Below, one piece after another: positions 1-8,027 of a stretch of DNA of 33,308 bases. Within the stretch, counting starts at the first letter, position 1; each line of letters starts with the position of its first letter. The stretch is from positions 1 through 33,308 of the forward strand of contig CALDZF010000267.1 of the NCBI GenBank assembly GCA_937944165.1. The letters run 5' to 3'. Position numbers and translations under genes: made by a program. The notes under the pieces were generated by a model, which made no database searches, was not told where the DNA came from, and worked only from the letters and a program-made list of their open reading frames with translations. The DNA comes from an uncultured Rhizobiaceae group bacterium. Lineage in GTDB: Bacteria; Pseudomonadota; Alphaproteobacteria; Rhizobiales; Rhizobiaceae.

Positions 1-352
1 TCAATCGTGTGAGTTCAAAGCACCGTTTGATGGTCGCGTCGTAGAGCTAAACGCAGAAGTGCATGAATTTCCGCCTGCAGATAGGCCATTAATAGTCGTT
101 ATTAATGATAGCGCTCTTGAGATGGAACTGGTTGTTCCTTCAAAGTGGCTACGCTGGATAAAACTGGATACTACGATGGAGATTACAGTGGATGAAACAG
201 GTGAGAGTGGTATTGGTAAGGTAGTACGCATTGCTGCGGAAGTTGACCCGGTCAGCCAGACGGTAAAAATTATTGCTTCCTTTACTAAAAAGCCGGCTAC
301 AGTCTTAGCTGGTATGAGTGGGACAGTAAACTTCAAGCCGCAGAATAATTGA
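1..352 (+). CDS. Periplasmic adaptor (HlyD/RND-type membrane fusion protein), C-terminal part
   Basis: The gene is open at the left window edge, so only about 116 C-terminal residues are visible, in the frame starting at base 2. The first visible residues (CEFKAPFDGRVVEL) look like the second half of a lipoyl/barrel-sandwich hybrid domain. A beta-barrel-like stretch follows, ending in AGMSGTVNFKP before a TGA at 350-352. An internal ATG at 59 is not the true start because the homology-like sequence continues in frame to the window edge. Adaptors of this family link an inner-membrane component to an outer-membrane channel in the periplasm. It directly abuts the next HlyD-type gene, so the two are probably co-transcribed. 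The substrate cannot be told from the sequence. An RND-type adaptor is as likely as a type I secretion adaptor. Confidence 0.75.
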   Translation, partial: QSCEFKAPFDGRVVELNAEVHEFPPADRPLIVVINDSALEMELVVPSKWLRWIKLDTTMEITVDETGESGIGKVVRIAAEVDPVSQTVKIIASFTKKPATVLAGMSGTVNFKPQNN

Positions 353-360
353 GCGAGAGA

Positions 361-1746
361 ATGAACGCCCAATTTCCACCACCTGAAACTACACGTACTA
401 AAAAAGTGCATGCTGAAGAAACTCAGAAGGCATCAAAAGTGGAGGCACTTCTTTTGCTTGAAGCAAAAGTAAGAGAAGCACATACCCTTGCAGAGCTTCA
501 ATTCTTAATTGCAAATGAGACACGCAAGCTTATTCAATGTCGACAAATATTAGTGCACAGAAGTTCACCTGAAAAATCCAGTTGGCGCATTGAAAAAGTT
601 TCTTCTGTCACAGAAGCAGACCGTAATGCTCCCTTGTTAAAATGGCTTCATAAACAGATTAAAGACAATATCTTAAATTCGGACAAAATAGATAAAACGT
701 CTGTTGTCTTGAACTTGAAAAGCATAGACAAACAAGAAGAATACCCATTCAAAAAAGGTATTTATGTACCCTTTAAAGACCGTGACGGCTTTGAATTAGG
801 TGGCATTTCTTTGTTGTCTGAAGGTCATATTCTTGAGCAGGATACTGTTATGGCGGAACGCCTGGCATCAACTTACGAACATGCTTGGTCAGCTTTAAAA
901 CCAAAGTCGAAGACAGGCTGGTATTTATTCACAAAGCGTAATTCCATAATGGTGTGTGCTATAATAGTTTTATTAGGTATTTTGCCTGTTCCTTTAACGG
1001 TGCTTAGCCCGGTAGAAGTTGTCGCACGTGATGCCTCAATCATTGCCGCACCAATTGAAGGAGTTGTGGAAGAGATTTTGGTTGCTCCCAACTCTGTCGT
1101 AAAAAAGGGTGATCTGCTTTTTAGATATAATCCGCTTGAGTTTAAAAACAGATATGACCTTGCCAGCCGTAGCATGGCAGTTGCAAGTGCTAGATACCAA
1201 CGTGCTTCTCAATCCTCTTTTGGGGGTGGAGATGGACGCCGCGAACTTGCGGTAACAAAAGCAGAATATGAAGTGGCAAGGGAAGAAAAAAATTTTGCAG
1301 CCGAACAATTAGCACTTGTGGAGGTTAAGGCACAAGCTAATGGCATTATTCTTTTCTCTAGCAAAAGCGATTGGGTAGGACGCCCAGTCGTAATTGGTGA
1401 GCGCGTGATGCGTTTGGCAGATGGACGTAGTACAGAATTTAAAATCAAGGTACCGGTTGGCGATTCTATTATACTAAATGAAAATGCTACTGCACGCGTC
1501 TTCCTTGACTCTGACCCTTTAAATCCAATGGATGTAAAAATTATACGTAAAAGTTATGCGGCTGAAAAAGAGGGTAATGAGCCTTTGGCTTTTCCAATTA
1601 CCGCCAGGCTTGAAGATATAAATCGCACAGACGAACTGCGGATAGGCCTTCGTGGCATGGCGCAACTGTCCGGGGAAAAAGTGCCCCTTGCCTTCAATCT
1701 TTTTAGAAAGCCCCTTTCAGCAATTAGACAATATTTAGGATTATAA
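361..1746 (+). CDS. GAF-domain / single-TM / HlyD-like adaptor protein
   Basis: The protein has about 461 residues. Residues ~30-175 resemble a GAF-like sensor domain (LAELQFLIANETRKLIQC, then YVPFKDRDGFELGGISLLSE). A hydrophobic segment at ~195-216 (SIMVCAIIVLLGILPVPLTVLS) follows, then a HlyD/lipoyl-like domain (IIAAPIEGVVEEILVAPNSVV), a short coiled coil, and a second lipoyl half (VKAQANGIILFSS). The expected topology is a cytoplasmic GAF part with the HlyD part in the periplasm. I chose ATG 361 because GAG at 351-353 sits at a usable distance. A TTG at 349, overlapping the previous TGA, is an alternative start and adds four residues. It lies between another adaptor and an M50/HlyD protein, so it is probably one subunit of a multi-part export complex. 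The function is inferred from architecture only. Confidence 0.8.
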   Translation: MNAQFPPPETTRTKKVHAEETQKASKVEALLLLEAKVREAHTLAELQFLIANETRKLIQCRQILVHRSSPEKSSWRIEKVSSVTEADRNAPLLKWLHKQIKDNILNSDKIDKTSVVLNLKSIDKQEEYPFKKGIYVPFKDRDGFELGGISLLSEGHILEQDTVMAERLASTYEHAWSALKPKSKTGWYLFTKRNSIMVCAIIVLLGILPVPLTVLSPVEVVARDASIIAAPIEGVVEEILVAPNSVVKKGDLLFRYNPLEFKNRYDLASRSMAVASARYQRASQSSFGGGDGRRELAVTKAEYEVAREEKNFAAEQLALVEVKAQANGIILFSSKSDWVGRPVVIGERVMRLADGRSTEFKIKVPVGDSIILNENATARVFLDSDPLNPMDVKIIRKSYAAEKEGNEPLAFPITARLEDINRTDELRIGLRGMAQLSGEKVPLAFNLFRKPLSAIRQYLGL

Positions 1747-1774
1747 AACAAACAATAGTATTAGGGCTATAGTA

Positions 1775-3916
1775 ATGAGTTCCCAAGTAAAGAGTAATGA
1801 TGAGGCACAAATGCCTCTGCCAAAGCTGCGTGAAGATTTAATCATTGAACCTGCTGGTTCTTTTTTAAATGGCAGCCCAAGTTGGTTAATTCACGATCCG
1901 GTTCGAGGCCAGTTTTTCCGAATAGGTCAATCGACCTTGGAATTATTGAGCCTGTGGAAATCCGTAAGTCTTGAGCAGTTTTCAGAATTTGCATCAAAAC
2001 ATTTACAAAAAGAAATTTCCACAGATGAAATAGAAGAACTCGTCAAATTTGCATTTGCTAATAATCTGACAGTTGAGCCTGCAGGGGGCGATTATACTGC
2101 ATTTGCTAAGCAACAAAAAGCCAAACAAAAAGGGCTTTTATCAACGCTTACACATAGCTATCTGTTTTTCAGGATACCACTGTTTAATCCTCAACCAATA
2201 TTAGATTTTATGTGGCCGTTTATGCGACTTTTCTTTACTCGCACTACCTTGATAGCGCTTGCATTTTTAATGGTTGTTTCTCTTTATTTAGTGTCGCGGC
2301 AATGGGAGGTGTTTACCTCTACTTTTCTATCTTTCCTCTCTTTTGAAGGTGCGCTTTTTTATGGTGTAAGCTTGGTGTTACTCAAGTTCCTACATGAATT
2401 TGGTCATGCCTTTATGGCCAAAAAATACAATGTTTCAGTACCCATTATTGGGGTTGCCTTTCTTGTACTTTTCCCCGTGCTTTATACAAGTACAACAGCA
2501 GCTGTCAGGCTTAAAAGTCGTAAAAATCGTTTGATGATTAATATGGCTGGTATAATGGTGGAGTTGGCCGTAGCAATTATCGCTACGCTTTTTTGGGTAT
2601 TTTTACCCGATGGACCAATGCGCTCCATTGCCTTTACAACGGCTAGTCTTTCATGGGCTTTAAGTTTGCTGGTCAACCTTAATCCATTTATGCGTTTTGA
2701 TGGATACTATATTTTAAGTGATGCATTAGGCGTTGAAAATTTACAAGAACGCAGCTTTGCGTTTGCCAAATGGCGAATGCGTGAAGCACTTTTTAAACCA
2801 AATTTGGCGCCTCCAGAAATTATTAATACAAGCTTGCGAAAAATCCTAACATACCATGCGTGGGGAACTTGGATCTATCGGTTTTTCTTATTCTTGGGGA
2901 TAGCACTACTTGTCTACAGTTTCTTCATTAAAGTTATCGGTATTGTTTTATTTGTTATTGAAATTGTTTGGTTCATTTTGCTGCCTGTGTGGCGTGAAAT
3001 AAAGTTTTGTTGGAAAAATAAAGGAGATTATAAAACCATGCGTAGCGTTGTTTCGGGCTTTTTGTTCTTTTTAGTTCTTGGTGCTTTATTTGTACCTTGG
3101 TCATCCAGGGTTGATGTGCCTGCGGTTATAAAAGCTTCAAATGAGTATCACATTTATCCACCTTTGGATGGTAAAATTATAAACCATAATCTGAAGGAGA
3201 AACTGTCAATTAGACAAGGTGAAATATTGTTTGAACTGGCCTCACCAAAGCTTGATGCCGATATTCGTATTTCAGATAAACGCAAGCAACTTTTGCAGAC
3301 GCGCCTTAATCGTGCGGCAGCAAGTGAAGTTGAACTTGCTTCTTTAACAATATTGCAGGCAGAACTTGATGCAGAAAACCAAAACAACAAAGGGTTAAAA
3401 ACCAAGAAAACAGAACTTGTCTTTCGCGCACCTTTTACAGGAACGTTAACCAATGTGGATAGGGAATTGCATGAGGCTCAATGGCTTTCGAGTAAAAATC
3501 CTGTTTCCATTTTAATTGACCAATCATCAATACAGTCTTCAGGACTTGCAAGTGCTGAATCTGTTTCTCGTATGAAGATTGGGCAGATGGGGTATTTTAT
3601 CGCGGATGGTTTCTTCCAAACTAAAATTCCAGTAAAAGTGTCAGCAATTTCTGAGATAGCAGAGGCAACTTTAAATGATGATATTCTGTCCGAGACAGAA
3701 GGTGGGCTTGTGCCTGTAACAAGCGGTCATGAAGCCGAAAGCAAACTACTTGGTACTTGGTTTAGAATTGAACTTGAGATTACGAACTTGCCAGATGATT
3801 TTAACTTAAGTTCTGAAATGCGCGGTGTAGCGATTATCAAGGCTGAACCGAAAAGTTTTGCTTCACGCATCTTCCGTCAAATTGCCTCAGTATTAATTCG
3901 CGAGAGCGGCTTTTAA
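1775..3916 (+). CDS. PqqD-like / M50 site-2-protease / HlyD fusion membrane protein
   Basis: The protein has 713 residues. Residues ~18-105 look like a PqqD-type peptide-binding/winged-helix module (WLIHDPVRGQFFRIG...LLSLW). A multi-pass membrane region follows. It holds the zinc metalloprotease motif HEFGH at 207-211 and a second M50 motif, NPFMRFDGYY, at 303-312, whose Asp309 would be a metal ligand. After a TM segment at ~425-443 comes a HlyD-like domain (YHIYPPLDGKI, coiled coil, FRAPFTGTL) in the periplasm. Both catalytic motifs are intact, so protease activity is plausible. The start ATG is preceded by AGGG at 1763-1766. It follows the GAF-HlyD gene by 28 bases. The architecture is known from bacterial genomes as 'M50/HlyD' proteins, but I know of no firmly established role. 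I infer a processing and export function. Confidence 0.82.
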   Translation: MSSQVKSNDEAQMPLPKLREDLIIEPAGSFLNGSPSWLIHDPVRGQFFRIGQSTLELLSLWKSVSLEQFSEFASKHLQKEISTDEIEELVKFAFANNLTVEPAGGDYTAFAKQQKAKQKGLLSTLTHSYLFFRIPLFNPQPILDFMWPFMRLFFTRTTLIALAFLMVVSLYLVSRQWEVFTSTFLSFLSFEGALFYGVSLVLLKFLHEFGHAFMAKKYNVSVPIIGVAFLVLFPVLYTSTTAAVRLKSRKNRLMINMAGIMVELAVAIIATLFWVFLPDGPMRSIAFTTASLSWALSLLVNLNPFMRFDGYYILSDALGVENLQERSFAFAKWRMREALFKPNLAPPEIINTSLRKILTYHAWGTWIYRFFLFLGIALLVYSFFIKVIGIVLFVIEIVWFILLPVWREIKFCWKNKGDYKTMRSVVSGFLFFLVLGALFVPWSSRVDVPAVIKASNEYHIYPPLDGKIINHNLKEKLSIRQGEILFELASPKLDADIRISDKRKQLLQTRLNRAAASEVELASLTILQAELDAENQNNKGLKTKKTELVFRAPFTGTLTNVDRELHEAQWLSSKNPVSILIDQSSIQSSGLASAESVSRMKIGQMGYFIADGFFQTKIPVKVSAISEIAEATLNDDILSETEGGLVPVTSGHEAESKLLGTWFRIELEITNLPDDFNLSSEMRGVAIIKAEPKSFASRIFRQIASVLIRESGF

Positions 3917-3967
3917 AACTCCCAATATTTCCATAAAGTATCTCTCACAGGTTTGAGGAGAAACTTT

Positions 3968-5164
3968 ATGGATTTAACTTTTAGCGATGCTGAAAATAAT
4001 TTTAGGCAGGAAGTTAAGGCTTTTCTTAATGAAAAACTATCAGAGCGTCTTTCCAGCAAAGTTAAATTGGGTAAGCGTCTTAATAAAGATGATATGGTTG
4101 AATGGCATTCAACTTTAAATGTACAAGGCTGGCTTGCTGCAAATTGGCCTGTTGAACATGGCGGTACTGGTTGGACAGCGGTTCAAAAACATATCTTTGA
4201 TGAGGAATGTTGGGCAGCAGGCGCACCACGAACAGTTCCTTTCGGTCTTAATATGCTCGCCCCTGTCTTGATGAAGTTTGGTAGCGAAGAGCAAAAGGCA
4301 CATTATCTGCCACGTATTCTGGATGGAACAGACTGGTGGTGTCAGGGATATTCAGAACCTGGGGCTGGTTCTGATTTAGCGTCTTTAAGAACCTCTGCCG
4401 TTAAACAAGGCGATCATTATATCGTTAATGGGCAAAAGACCTGGACAACGCTTGGGCAATATGCGGACTGGATATTTTGCCTGGTTAGGACATCAACACA
4501 GGGTAAGCGTCAGGAGGGTATTTCATTTCTGCTGATTGATATGAATACGCCAGGCGTAACGGTTCGCCCGATTATTCTGATTGATGGCGAACATGAGGTG
4601 AATGAAATTTTCTTTGATGATGTTAAGGCTCCTGTTGGTAACTTAGTTGGAGAGGAAAACAAGGGTTGGACATATGCCAAATATCTTTTGACCCACGAGC
4701 GTACGGGTACGGCAAACATAGGCAATTCAAATGCAGCCCTTGCCAAGTTAAAACATATAGCCTCGCAGCAAATTAAAAATGGCAAGCCTTTAAGTCACGA
4801 CCCATATTTTGCGGCACGTATGGCAAAGGTGGAAATTGATCTTAATGCACTTAAGACAACTAATCTTCGTATTTTGGTTGAAGCAGATAGTGGTGCCGCG
4901 GCTGGACCAGAAAGTTCCATGCTTAAAGTTAAAGGTACAATTATCAGGCAAGAATTAAACGATCTTACGCGACGTGCCCTTGGGCCATACGCTCTTCCGT
5001 TTTCTTCCGAAGCGATGGAAGAAGGTTATAACGAAGAACCGATTGGCCCTGATTATGCTAATTCGATTGCTGCTAAATATTTTAATAATCGAAAGATGTC
5101 TATTTACGCGGGCTCAAACGAAATTCAATGTGAAATAATCACCAAAACCAAATTGGGATTGTAA
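3968..5164 (+). CDS. Acyl-CoA dehydrogenase, pimeloyl-CoA dehydrogenase large-subunit type
   Basis: The protein has 398 residues. The N-terminus MDLTFSDAENNFRQEVKAFL is typical of the large subunit of paired ACADs such as PimC. The mid-domain flavin region has WWCQGYSEPGAGSDLASL and VNGQKTWTT, and the C-terminus is IYAGSNEIQCEIITKTKLGL. The enzyme would oxidise an acyl-CoA to the trans-2-enoyl-CoA using FAD. The position of the catalytic Glu in medium-chain ACADs (YEGT) is Ala here (YAGS), so the base may be elsewhere or in the partner. The start is ATG 3968 with a strong GAGGAG at 3955-3960; a TTG at 3953 would put the start on top of that ribosome site. The partner subunit starts 3 bases after the stop. 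The substrate, a dicarboxylyl- or other acyl-CoA, is not determined. Confidence 0.88.
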   Translation: MDLTFSDAENNFRQEVKAFLNEKLSERLSSKVKLGKRLNKDDMVEWHSTLNVQGWLAANWPVEHGGTGWTAVQKHIFDEECWAAGAPRTVPFGLNMLAPVLMKFGSEEQKAHYLPRILDGTDWWCQGYSEPGAGSDLASLRTSAVKQGDHYIVNGQKTWTTLGQYADWIFCLVRTSTQGKRQEGISFLLIDMNTPGVTVRPIILIDGEHEVNEIFFDDVKAPVGNLVGEENKGWTYAKYLLTHERTGTANIGNSNAALAKLKHIASQQIKNGKPLSHDPYFAARMAKVEIDLNALKTTNLRILVEADSGAAAGPESSMLKVKGTIIRQELNDLTRRALGPYALPFSSEAMEEGYNEEPIGPDYANSIAAKYFNNRKMSIYAGSNEIQCEIITKTKLGL

Positions 5165-5167
5165 ACT

Positions 5168-6283
5168 ATGGATTTTAAACTCAATGAAGATCGCCGAATG
5201 CTCTCAGATACACTAGGGCGTTTTCTGGCTGATAATTATGATATAGAAAAACGCCATGGCTTTGTAATGCAAGAAGATAGTTTCTCACGCGAGATGTGGG
5301 AGCAATTTGCGGGGCTTGGTGTGATTGGCGCACTGTTTAACGAAGAAGCAGGTGGTTTTGGTGGTGAGGGTGCTGATTTAATAGTCGTGTTTGAAGCACT
5401 TGGGCGTCATCTGGTGGTCGAGCCTTTTTTACCGACGTTATTAGCTGGCACTATTTTAGCAAACCTGGGAAATCAAAAAGGTTTACTGGAAAGTGTTATA
5501 AGTGGTGAAGCTTTATTAGCACTTGCACATGGTGAGCCTGCCTCACGCTATGAGATGTCTTTAGTTGATACGTCTGCGAAAAAATCAGGTAATGAATGGA
5601 TTATTGACGGTAATAAATCTGTTGTTATGGGCGCGGGCGCGGCAACACACTTAATCGTTTCTGCAAGAACTTCAGGAAACGACAATGAAGAAGAAGGTAT
5701 ATCGCTATTTCTTGTAGATAAAGCCAAGGGTGTTACGACTAGAAACTACAGCACACTAGATGGTTATGGCGCAGCCGAAGTTAATCTAGCAGATGCAAAA
5801 GGTGTTTTATTGGGTCGTGAGGGTGGTGGCTTTGAATTTATCGAACAGGCGTTTTCTACAGGCATAACTGCAATATGTGCTGAGGCATTGGGTGCAATGC
5901 ATGTCGCTACAGACTTGACAGTGGAATATACCAAGCAGAGAAAACAATTTGGCGTACCAATTGGAAAGTTTCAGGTGTTGCAACATCGTATGGCTGATAT
6001 GTTAATTGAGCTTGAGCAATTACGTTCCAGTATTATCAATGCGGCAGGGAGTTTGAATTCACAGCGCCTTGTGCGTGAGAGAGAAACCTCAGCTTGTAAA
6101 TATCTTGCCGGTTCTATAGGTAGACAAATTGCAGAAGAAGCCATTCAAATCCATGGTGGCATGGGAATGACTTGGGAATATTCAGTAGGCCACTTTGCAA
6201 AGCATATTATTATGATAGATCATGTCTTAGGCGACACAGATCATCATTTAGAACGGTACATCAAACTTGGATACTCACATTAA
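5168..6283 (+). CDS. Acyl-CoA dehydrogenase, pimeloyl-CoA dehydrogenase small-subunit type
   Basis: The protein has 371 residues and begins MDFKLNEDRRMLSDTLGRFLADNYDIEKR, the N-terminus seen in small subunits of heteromeric ACADs (PimD-like). A glycine-rich EEAGGFGGEGADL helix region follows. The ACAD C-terminal domain has TKQRKQFGVPIGKFQVLQHRMADM and IQIHGGMGMTWEYSVGHFAKH, the second of which contributes to FAD binding and the dimer interface. There are only 3 bases between the partner's stop and this ATG, so translation is probably coupled and the two proteins likely form a heterotetramer. ATG 5168 is the only reasonable start; no strong ribosome site is visible, consistent with coupling. 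The product is an enoyl-CoA. The substrate specificity is inferred from subunit type, not shown by the sequence. Confidence 0.86.
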   Translation: MDFKLNEDRRMLSDTLGRFLADNYDIEKRHGFVMQEDSFSREMWEQFAGLGVIGALFNEEAGGFGGEGADLIVVFEALGRHLVVEPFLPTLLAGTILANLGNQKGLLESVISGEALLALAHGEPASRYEMSLVDTSAKKSGNEWIIDGNKSVVMGAGAATHLIVSARTSGNDNEEEGISLFLVDKAKGVTTRNYSTLDGYGAAEVNLADAKGVLLGREGGGFEFIEQAFSTGITAICAEALGAMHVATDLTVEYTKQRKQFGVPIGKFQVLQHRMADMLIELEQLRSSIINAAGSLNSQRLVRERETSACKYLAGSIGRQIAEEAIQIHGGMGMTWEYSVGHFAKHIIMIDHVLGDTDHHLERYIKLGYSH

Positions 6284-6300
6284 ATTTAAGGAAAATAATC

Positions 6301-6765
6301 ATGAGCACTATTGAATCTCGTCTTGCTGATATGGGGATTACAATCCCAGAACCCAGCGCACCATTGGCTGCTTACGTTGGGCATGTTGTACACAATGGCA
6401 TTGTAACAGTTTCGGGTCAGTTACCACTTGTGGGTGGTGCGTTATCACAAACAGGTTTATGTGGTGCAGGTGTTAGCGTTGAAGAGGCTGCCGCTGCAGC
6501 ACAAATTTGCGCTATTAACATTCTAGCCCAAGTCAAGGTTGCTTGTGGTGGTGATTTGGAACGCATAGAACGTTGCATTCGTTTAGGAGGCTTTGTTGCT
6601 TCTACACCAGACTTTACCGATCATCCAAAAGTTATAAACGGTGCATCTGAATTTATGGGTGCAGTATTGGGTGAAAAAGGCGCACATGCCCGGGCAGCTG
6701 TCGGTGTGGCTGCATTGCCGCTTAATGCATCTGTTGAAGTTGAAGCTACTTTTGCAATTTCATAA
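6301..6765 (+). CDS. RidA/YjgF-family protein
   Basis: The protein has 154 residues and belongs to the RidA (YjgF/YER057c/UK114) superfamily in its longer, YjgH/TdcF-like form ([66 protein letters not shown]). The Arg in HARAAVG matches the position of the arginine that, in active RidA proteins, binds the carboxylate of enamine/imine substrates, so deaminase-type activity is possible. The start is ATG 6301 with AAGGAAA at 6288-6294; upstream in-frame starts would overlap the ACAD gene. It lies 17 bases after the ACAD pair and is followed by a strong terminator, so it is the last gene of that operon. The specific substrate is unknown. Confidence 0.88.
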   Translation: MSTIESRLADMGITIPEPSAPLAAYVGHVVHNGIVTVSGQLPLVGGALSQTGLCGAGVSVEEAAAAAQICAINILAQVKVACGGDLERIERCIRLGGFVASTPDFTDHPKVINGASEFMGAVLGEKGAHARAAVGVAALPLNASVEVEATFAIS

Positions 6766-6786
6766 CTTTAGTTGAATGATACCCAT

Positions 6787-6819
6787 CAAAAAAGGCGCGA
6801 ATGAAATGCGCCTTTTTAT
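6787..6819. terminator. Bidirectional rho-independent terminator
   Basis: The arms GGCGC at 6794-6798 and GCGCC at 6808-6812 form a perfect stem with a 9-base loop. They are flanked by A5 on the left and T5 on the right, which extend the stem and give a U-tract on both strands. It lies between the converging ridA-family gene and the nitronate monooxygenase gene and would serve both. Confidence 0.85.
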
Positions 6820-6837
6820 ATATAACTTTTTTGCCTT

Positions 6838-7797
6838 TTAAAGAACACGTGCTCTTGCCTCGTTATATTCTTTTACCAATCTATCAACAAGTTCTTGTGT
6901 TGAGCCAACAGATTTAACGGCACCAATACCTTGCCCACACCCCCAGATGTCTTTCCAGGCTTTTGCGTCAGTATTGCCACCTGAAGCAAAGTCCATTGCA
7001 GATGGATCACTTTCAGGCAGATTATCAGGATCCATCCCAGCGTTTTCAATGGATGGTTTAAGGTAATTACCATGCACCCCCGTAAACAAGTTAGTATAAA
7101 CAATATCTTTGGCACTATAATCTGCAATGGCTTGTTTATATTCATCTGATGCGCGCGCCTCATGGGTAGCGATAAACGGTGAGCCGATATAAGCCATATC
7201 GGCACCCATAGCTTGTGCGCCAAGAATTGCACCGCCATTTGCGATGGAACCAGAAAGTAGCAGTGGGCCATCAAACCATTCGCGTATTTCTTGAATAAGA
7301 GCAAAAGGTGAAAGCGTGCCAGCGTGTCCGCCTGCACCTGCTGCAACTGCTATAAGTCCATCGGCACCTTTTCTGATTGCAGAATTTGCATGACGATTAT
7401 TGATAATGTCATGTAACACAATGCCACCATAAGAATGAATTGCATCATTAACTTCAGGTACAGCGCCAAGCGACGTAATCACAATTGGCACTTTATGTTT
7501 CACACACATTTTTAAATCGTGTTCTAGCCTGTTATTTGAGCCATGCACGATTTGATTAACGGCAAAAGGTGCCACTTTTTTATCAGGATTTTTTGAACTG
7601 TAGTCAGCTAATTCTTCACTAATTTCCGAAAGCCAATCATCCAATTGTTCTGCAGGGCGTGCATTAAGCGCTGGAAAGGATCCAACAACGCCAGCTTTAC
7701 ATTGAGCAATCACAAGTTGCGGATTTGAAATAATGAATAGAGGGGCTGCAACGGCTGGTATTGAAAGGCAGCCGTTCATAATTTCCGGAATTGGCAT
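6838..7797 (-). CDS. Nitronate monooxygenase (2-nitropropane dioxygenase-like, FMN)
   Basis: The protein has 319 residues of the NMO/2-nitropropane dioxygenase TIM-barrel family. Typical features are the N-terminal strand MNGCLSIPAVAAPLFIISNPQLV, the AGGHAG stretch, the phosphate-binding region LSGSIANGGAILGAQAMGADMAYIGSPFIAT, and the C-terminal WGCGQGIGAVK. The family oxidises alkyl nitronates (for example propionate 3-nitronate) with FMN and O2, and some members act as enoyl-ACP reductases (FabK) instead. The start ATG at 7797 is preceded by AGGAT. A perfect palindrome (7811-7828) sits just upstream of the ribosome site and may be an operator. It converges on the ACAD/RidA operon and diverges from the membrane protein at 8028. 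The physiological substrate is not evident. Confidence 0.88.
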   Translation of the reverse strand: MPIPEIMNGCLSIPAVAAPLFIISNPQLVIAQCKAGVVGSFPALNARPAEQLDDWLSEISEELADYSSKNPDKKVAPFAVNQIVHGSNNRLEHDLKMCVKHKVPIVITSLGAVPEVNDAIHSYGGIVLHDIINNRHANSAIRKGADGLIAVAAGAGGHAGTLSPFALIQEIREWFDGPLLLSGSIANGGAILGAQAMGADMAYIGSPFIATHEARASDEYKQAIADYSAKDIVYTNLFTGVHGNYLKPSIENAGMDPDNLPESDPSAMDFASGGNTDAKAWKDIWGCGQGIGAVKSVGSTQELVDRLVKEYNEARARVL

Positions 7798-7810
7798 GGT
7801 TTATCCTAAT

Positions 7811-7828
7811 TCTTACGTAATCGTAAGA
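7811..7828. promoter_or_regulatory. 18-bp perfect inverted repeat, candidate operator before the nitronate monooxygenase gene
   Basis: TCTTACG at 7811-7817 and CGTAAGA at 7822-7828 are exact inverted repeats around a TAAT spacer. The site lies 13 bases upstream of the minus-strand ATG at 7797, directly beyond the AGGAT ribosome site. The size and spacing would suit a dimeric repressor such as a TetR or MarR type. A small RNA hairpin in the leader is the alternative. No regulator gene lies next to it. Confidence 0.4.
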
Positions 7829-8027
7829 TATTCATAGTTTGGTTTAGAAAGTCTGGCAATAAATAATTGTTTAAAGTCTGACTTTGGAAGATTGCAAAAT
7901 TGATATAAAGCAGTAAAAGGGTGCAACTATGCAATTACGAGGGAATTAGTTATGTGTGGGGCAATAGCTATTCCAGATACAGTTAAAGTTATTCAATTCT
8001 GTATGGGTTGGAAACTAAGGGTATATT

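Noticed and set aside
59-352. A short stand-alone gene beginning at ATG 59
   Set aside because: The same frame is open back to base 2 with adaptor-like residues (CEFKAPFDGRVVEL), so it is the 3' end of a longer gene.
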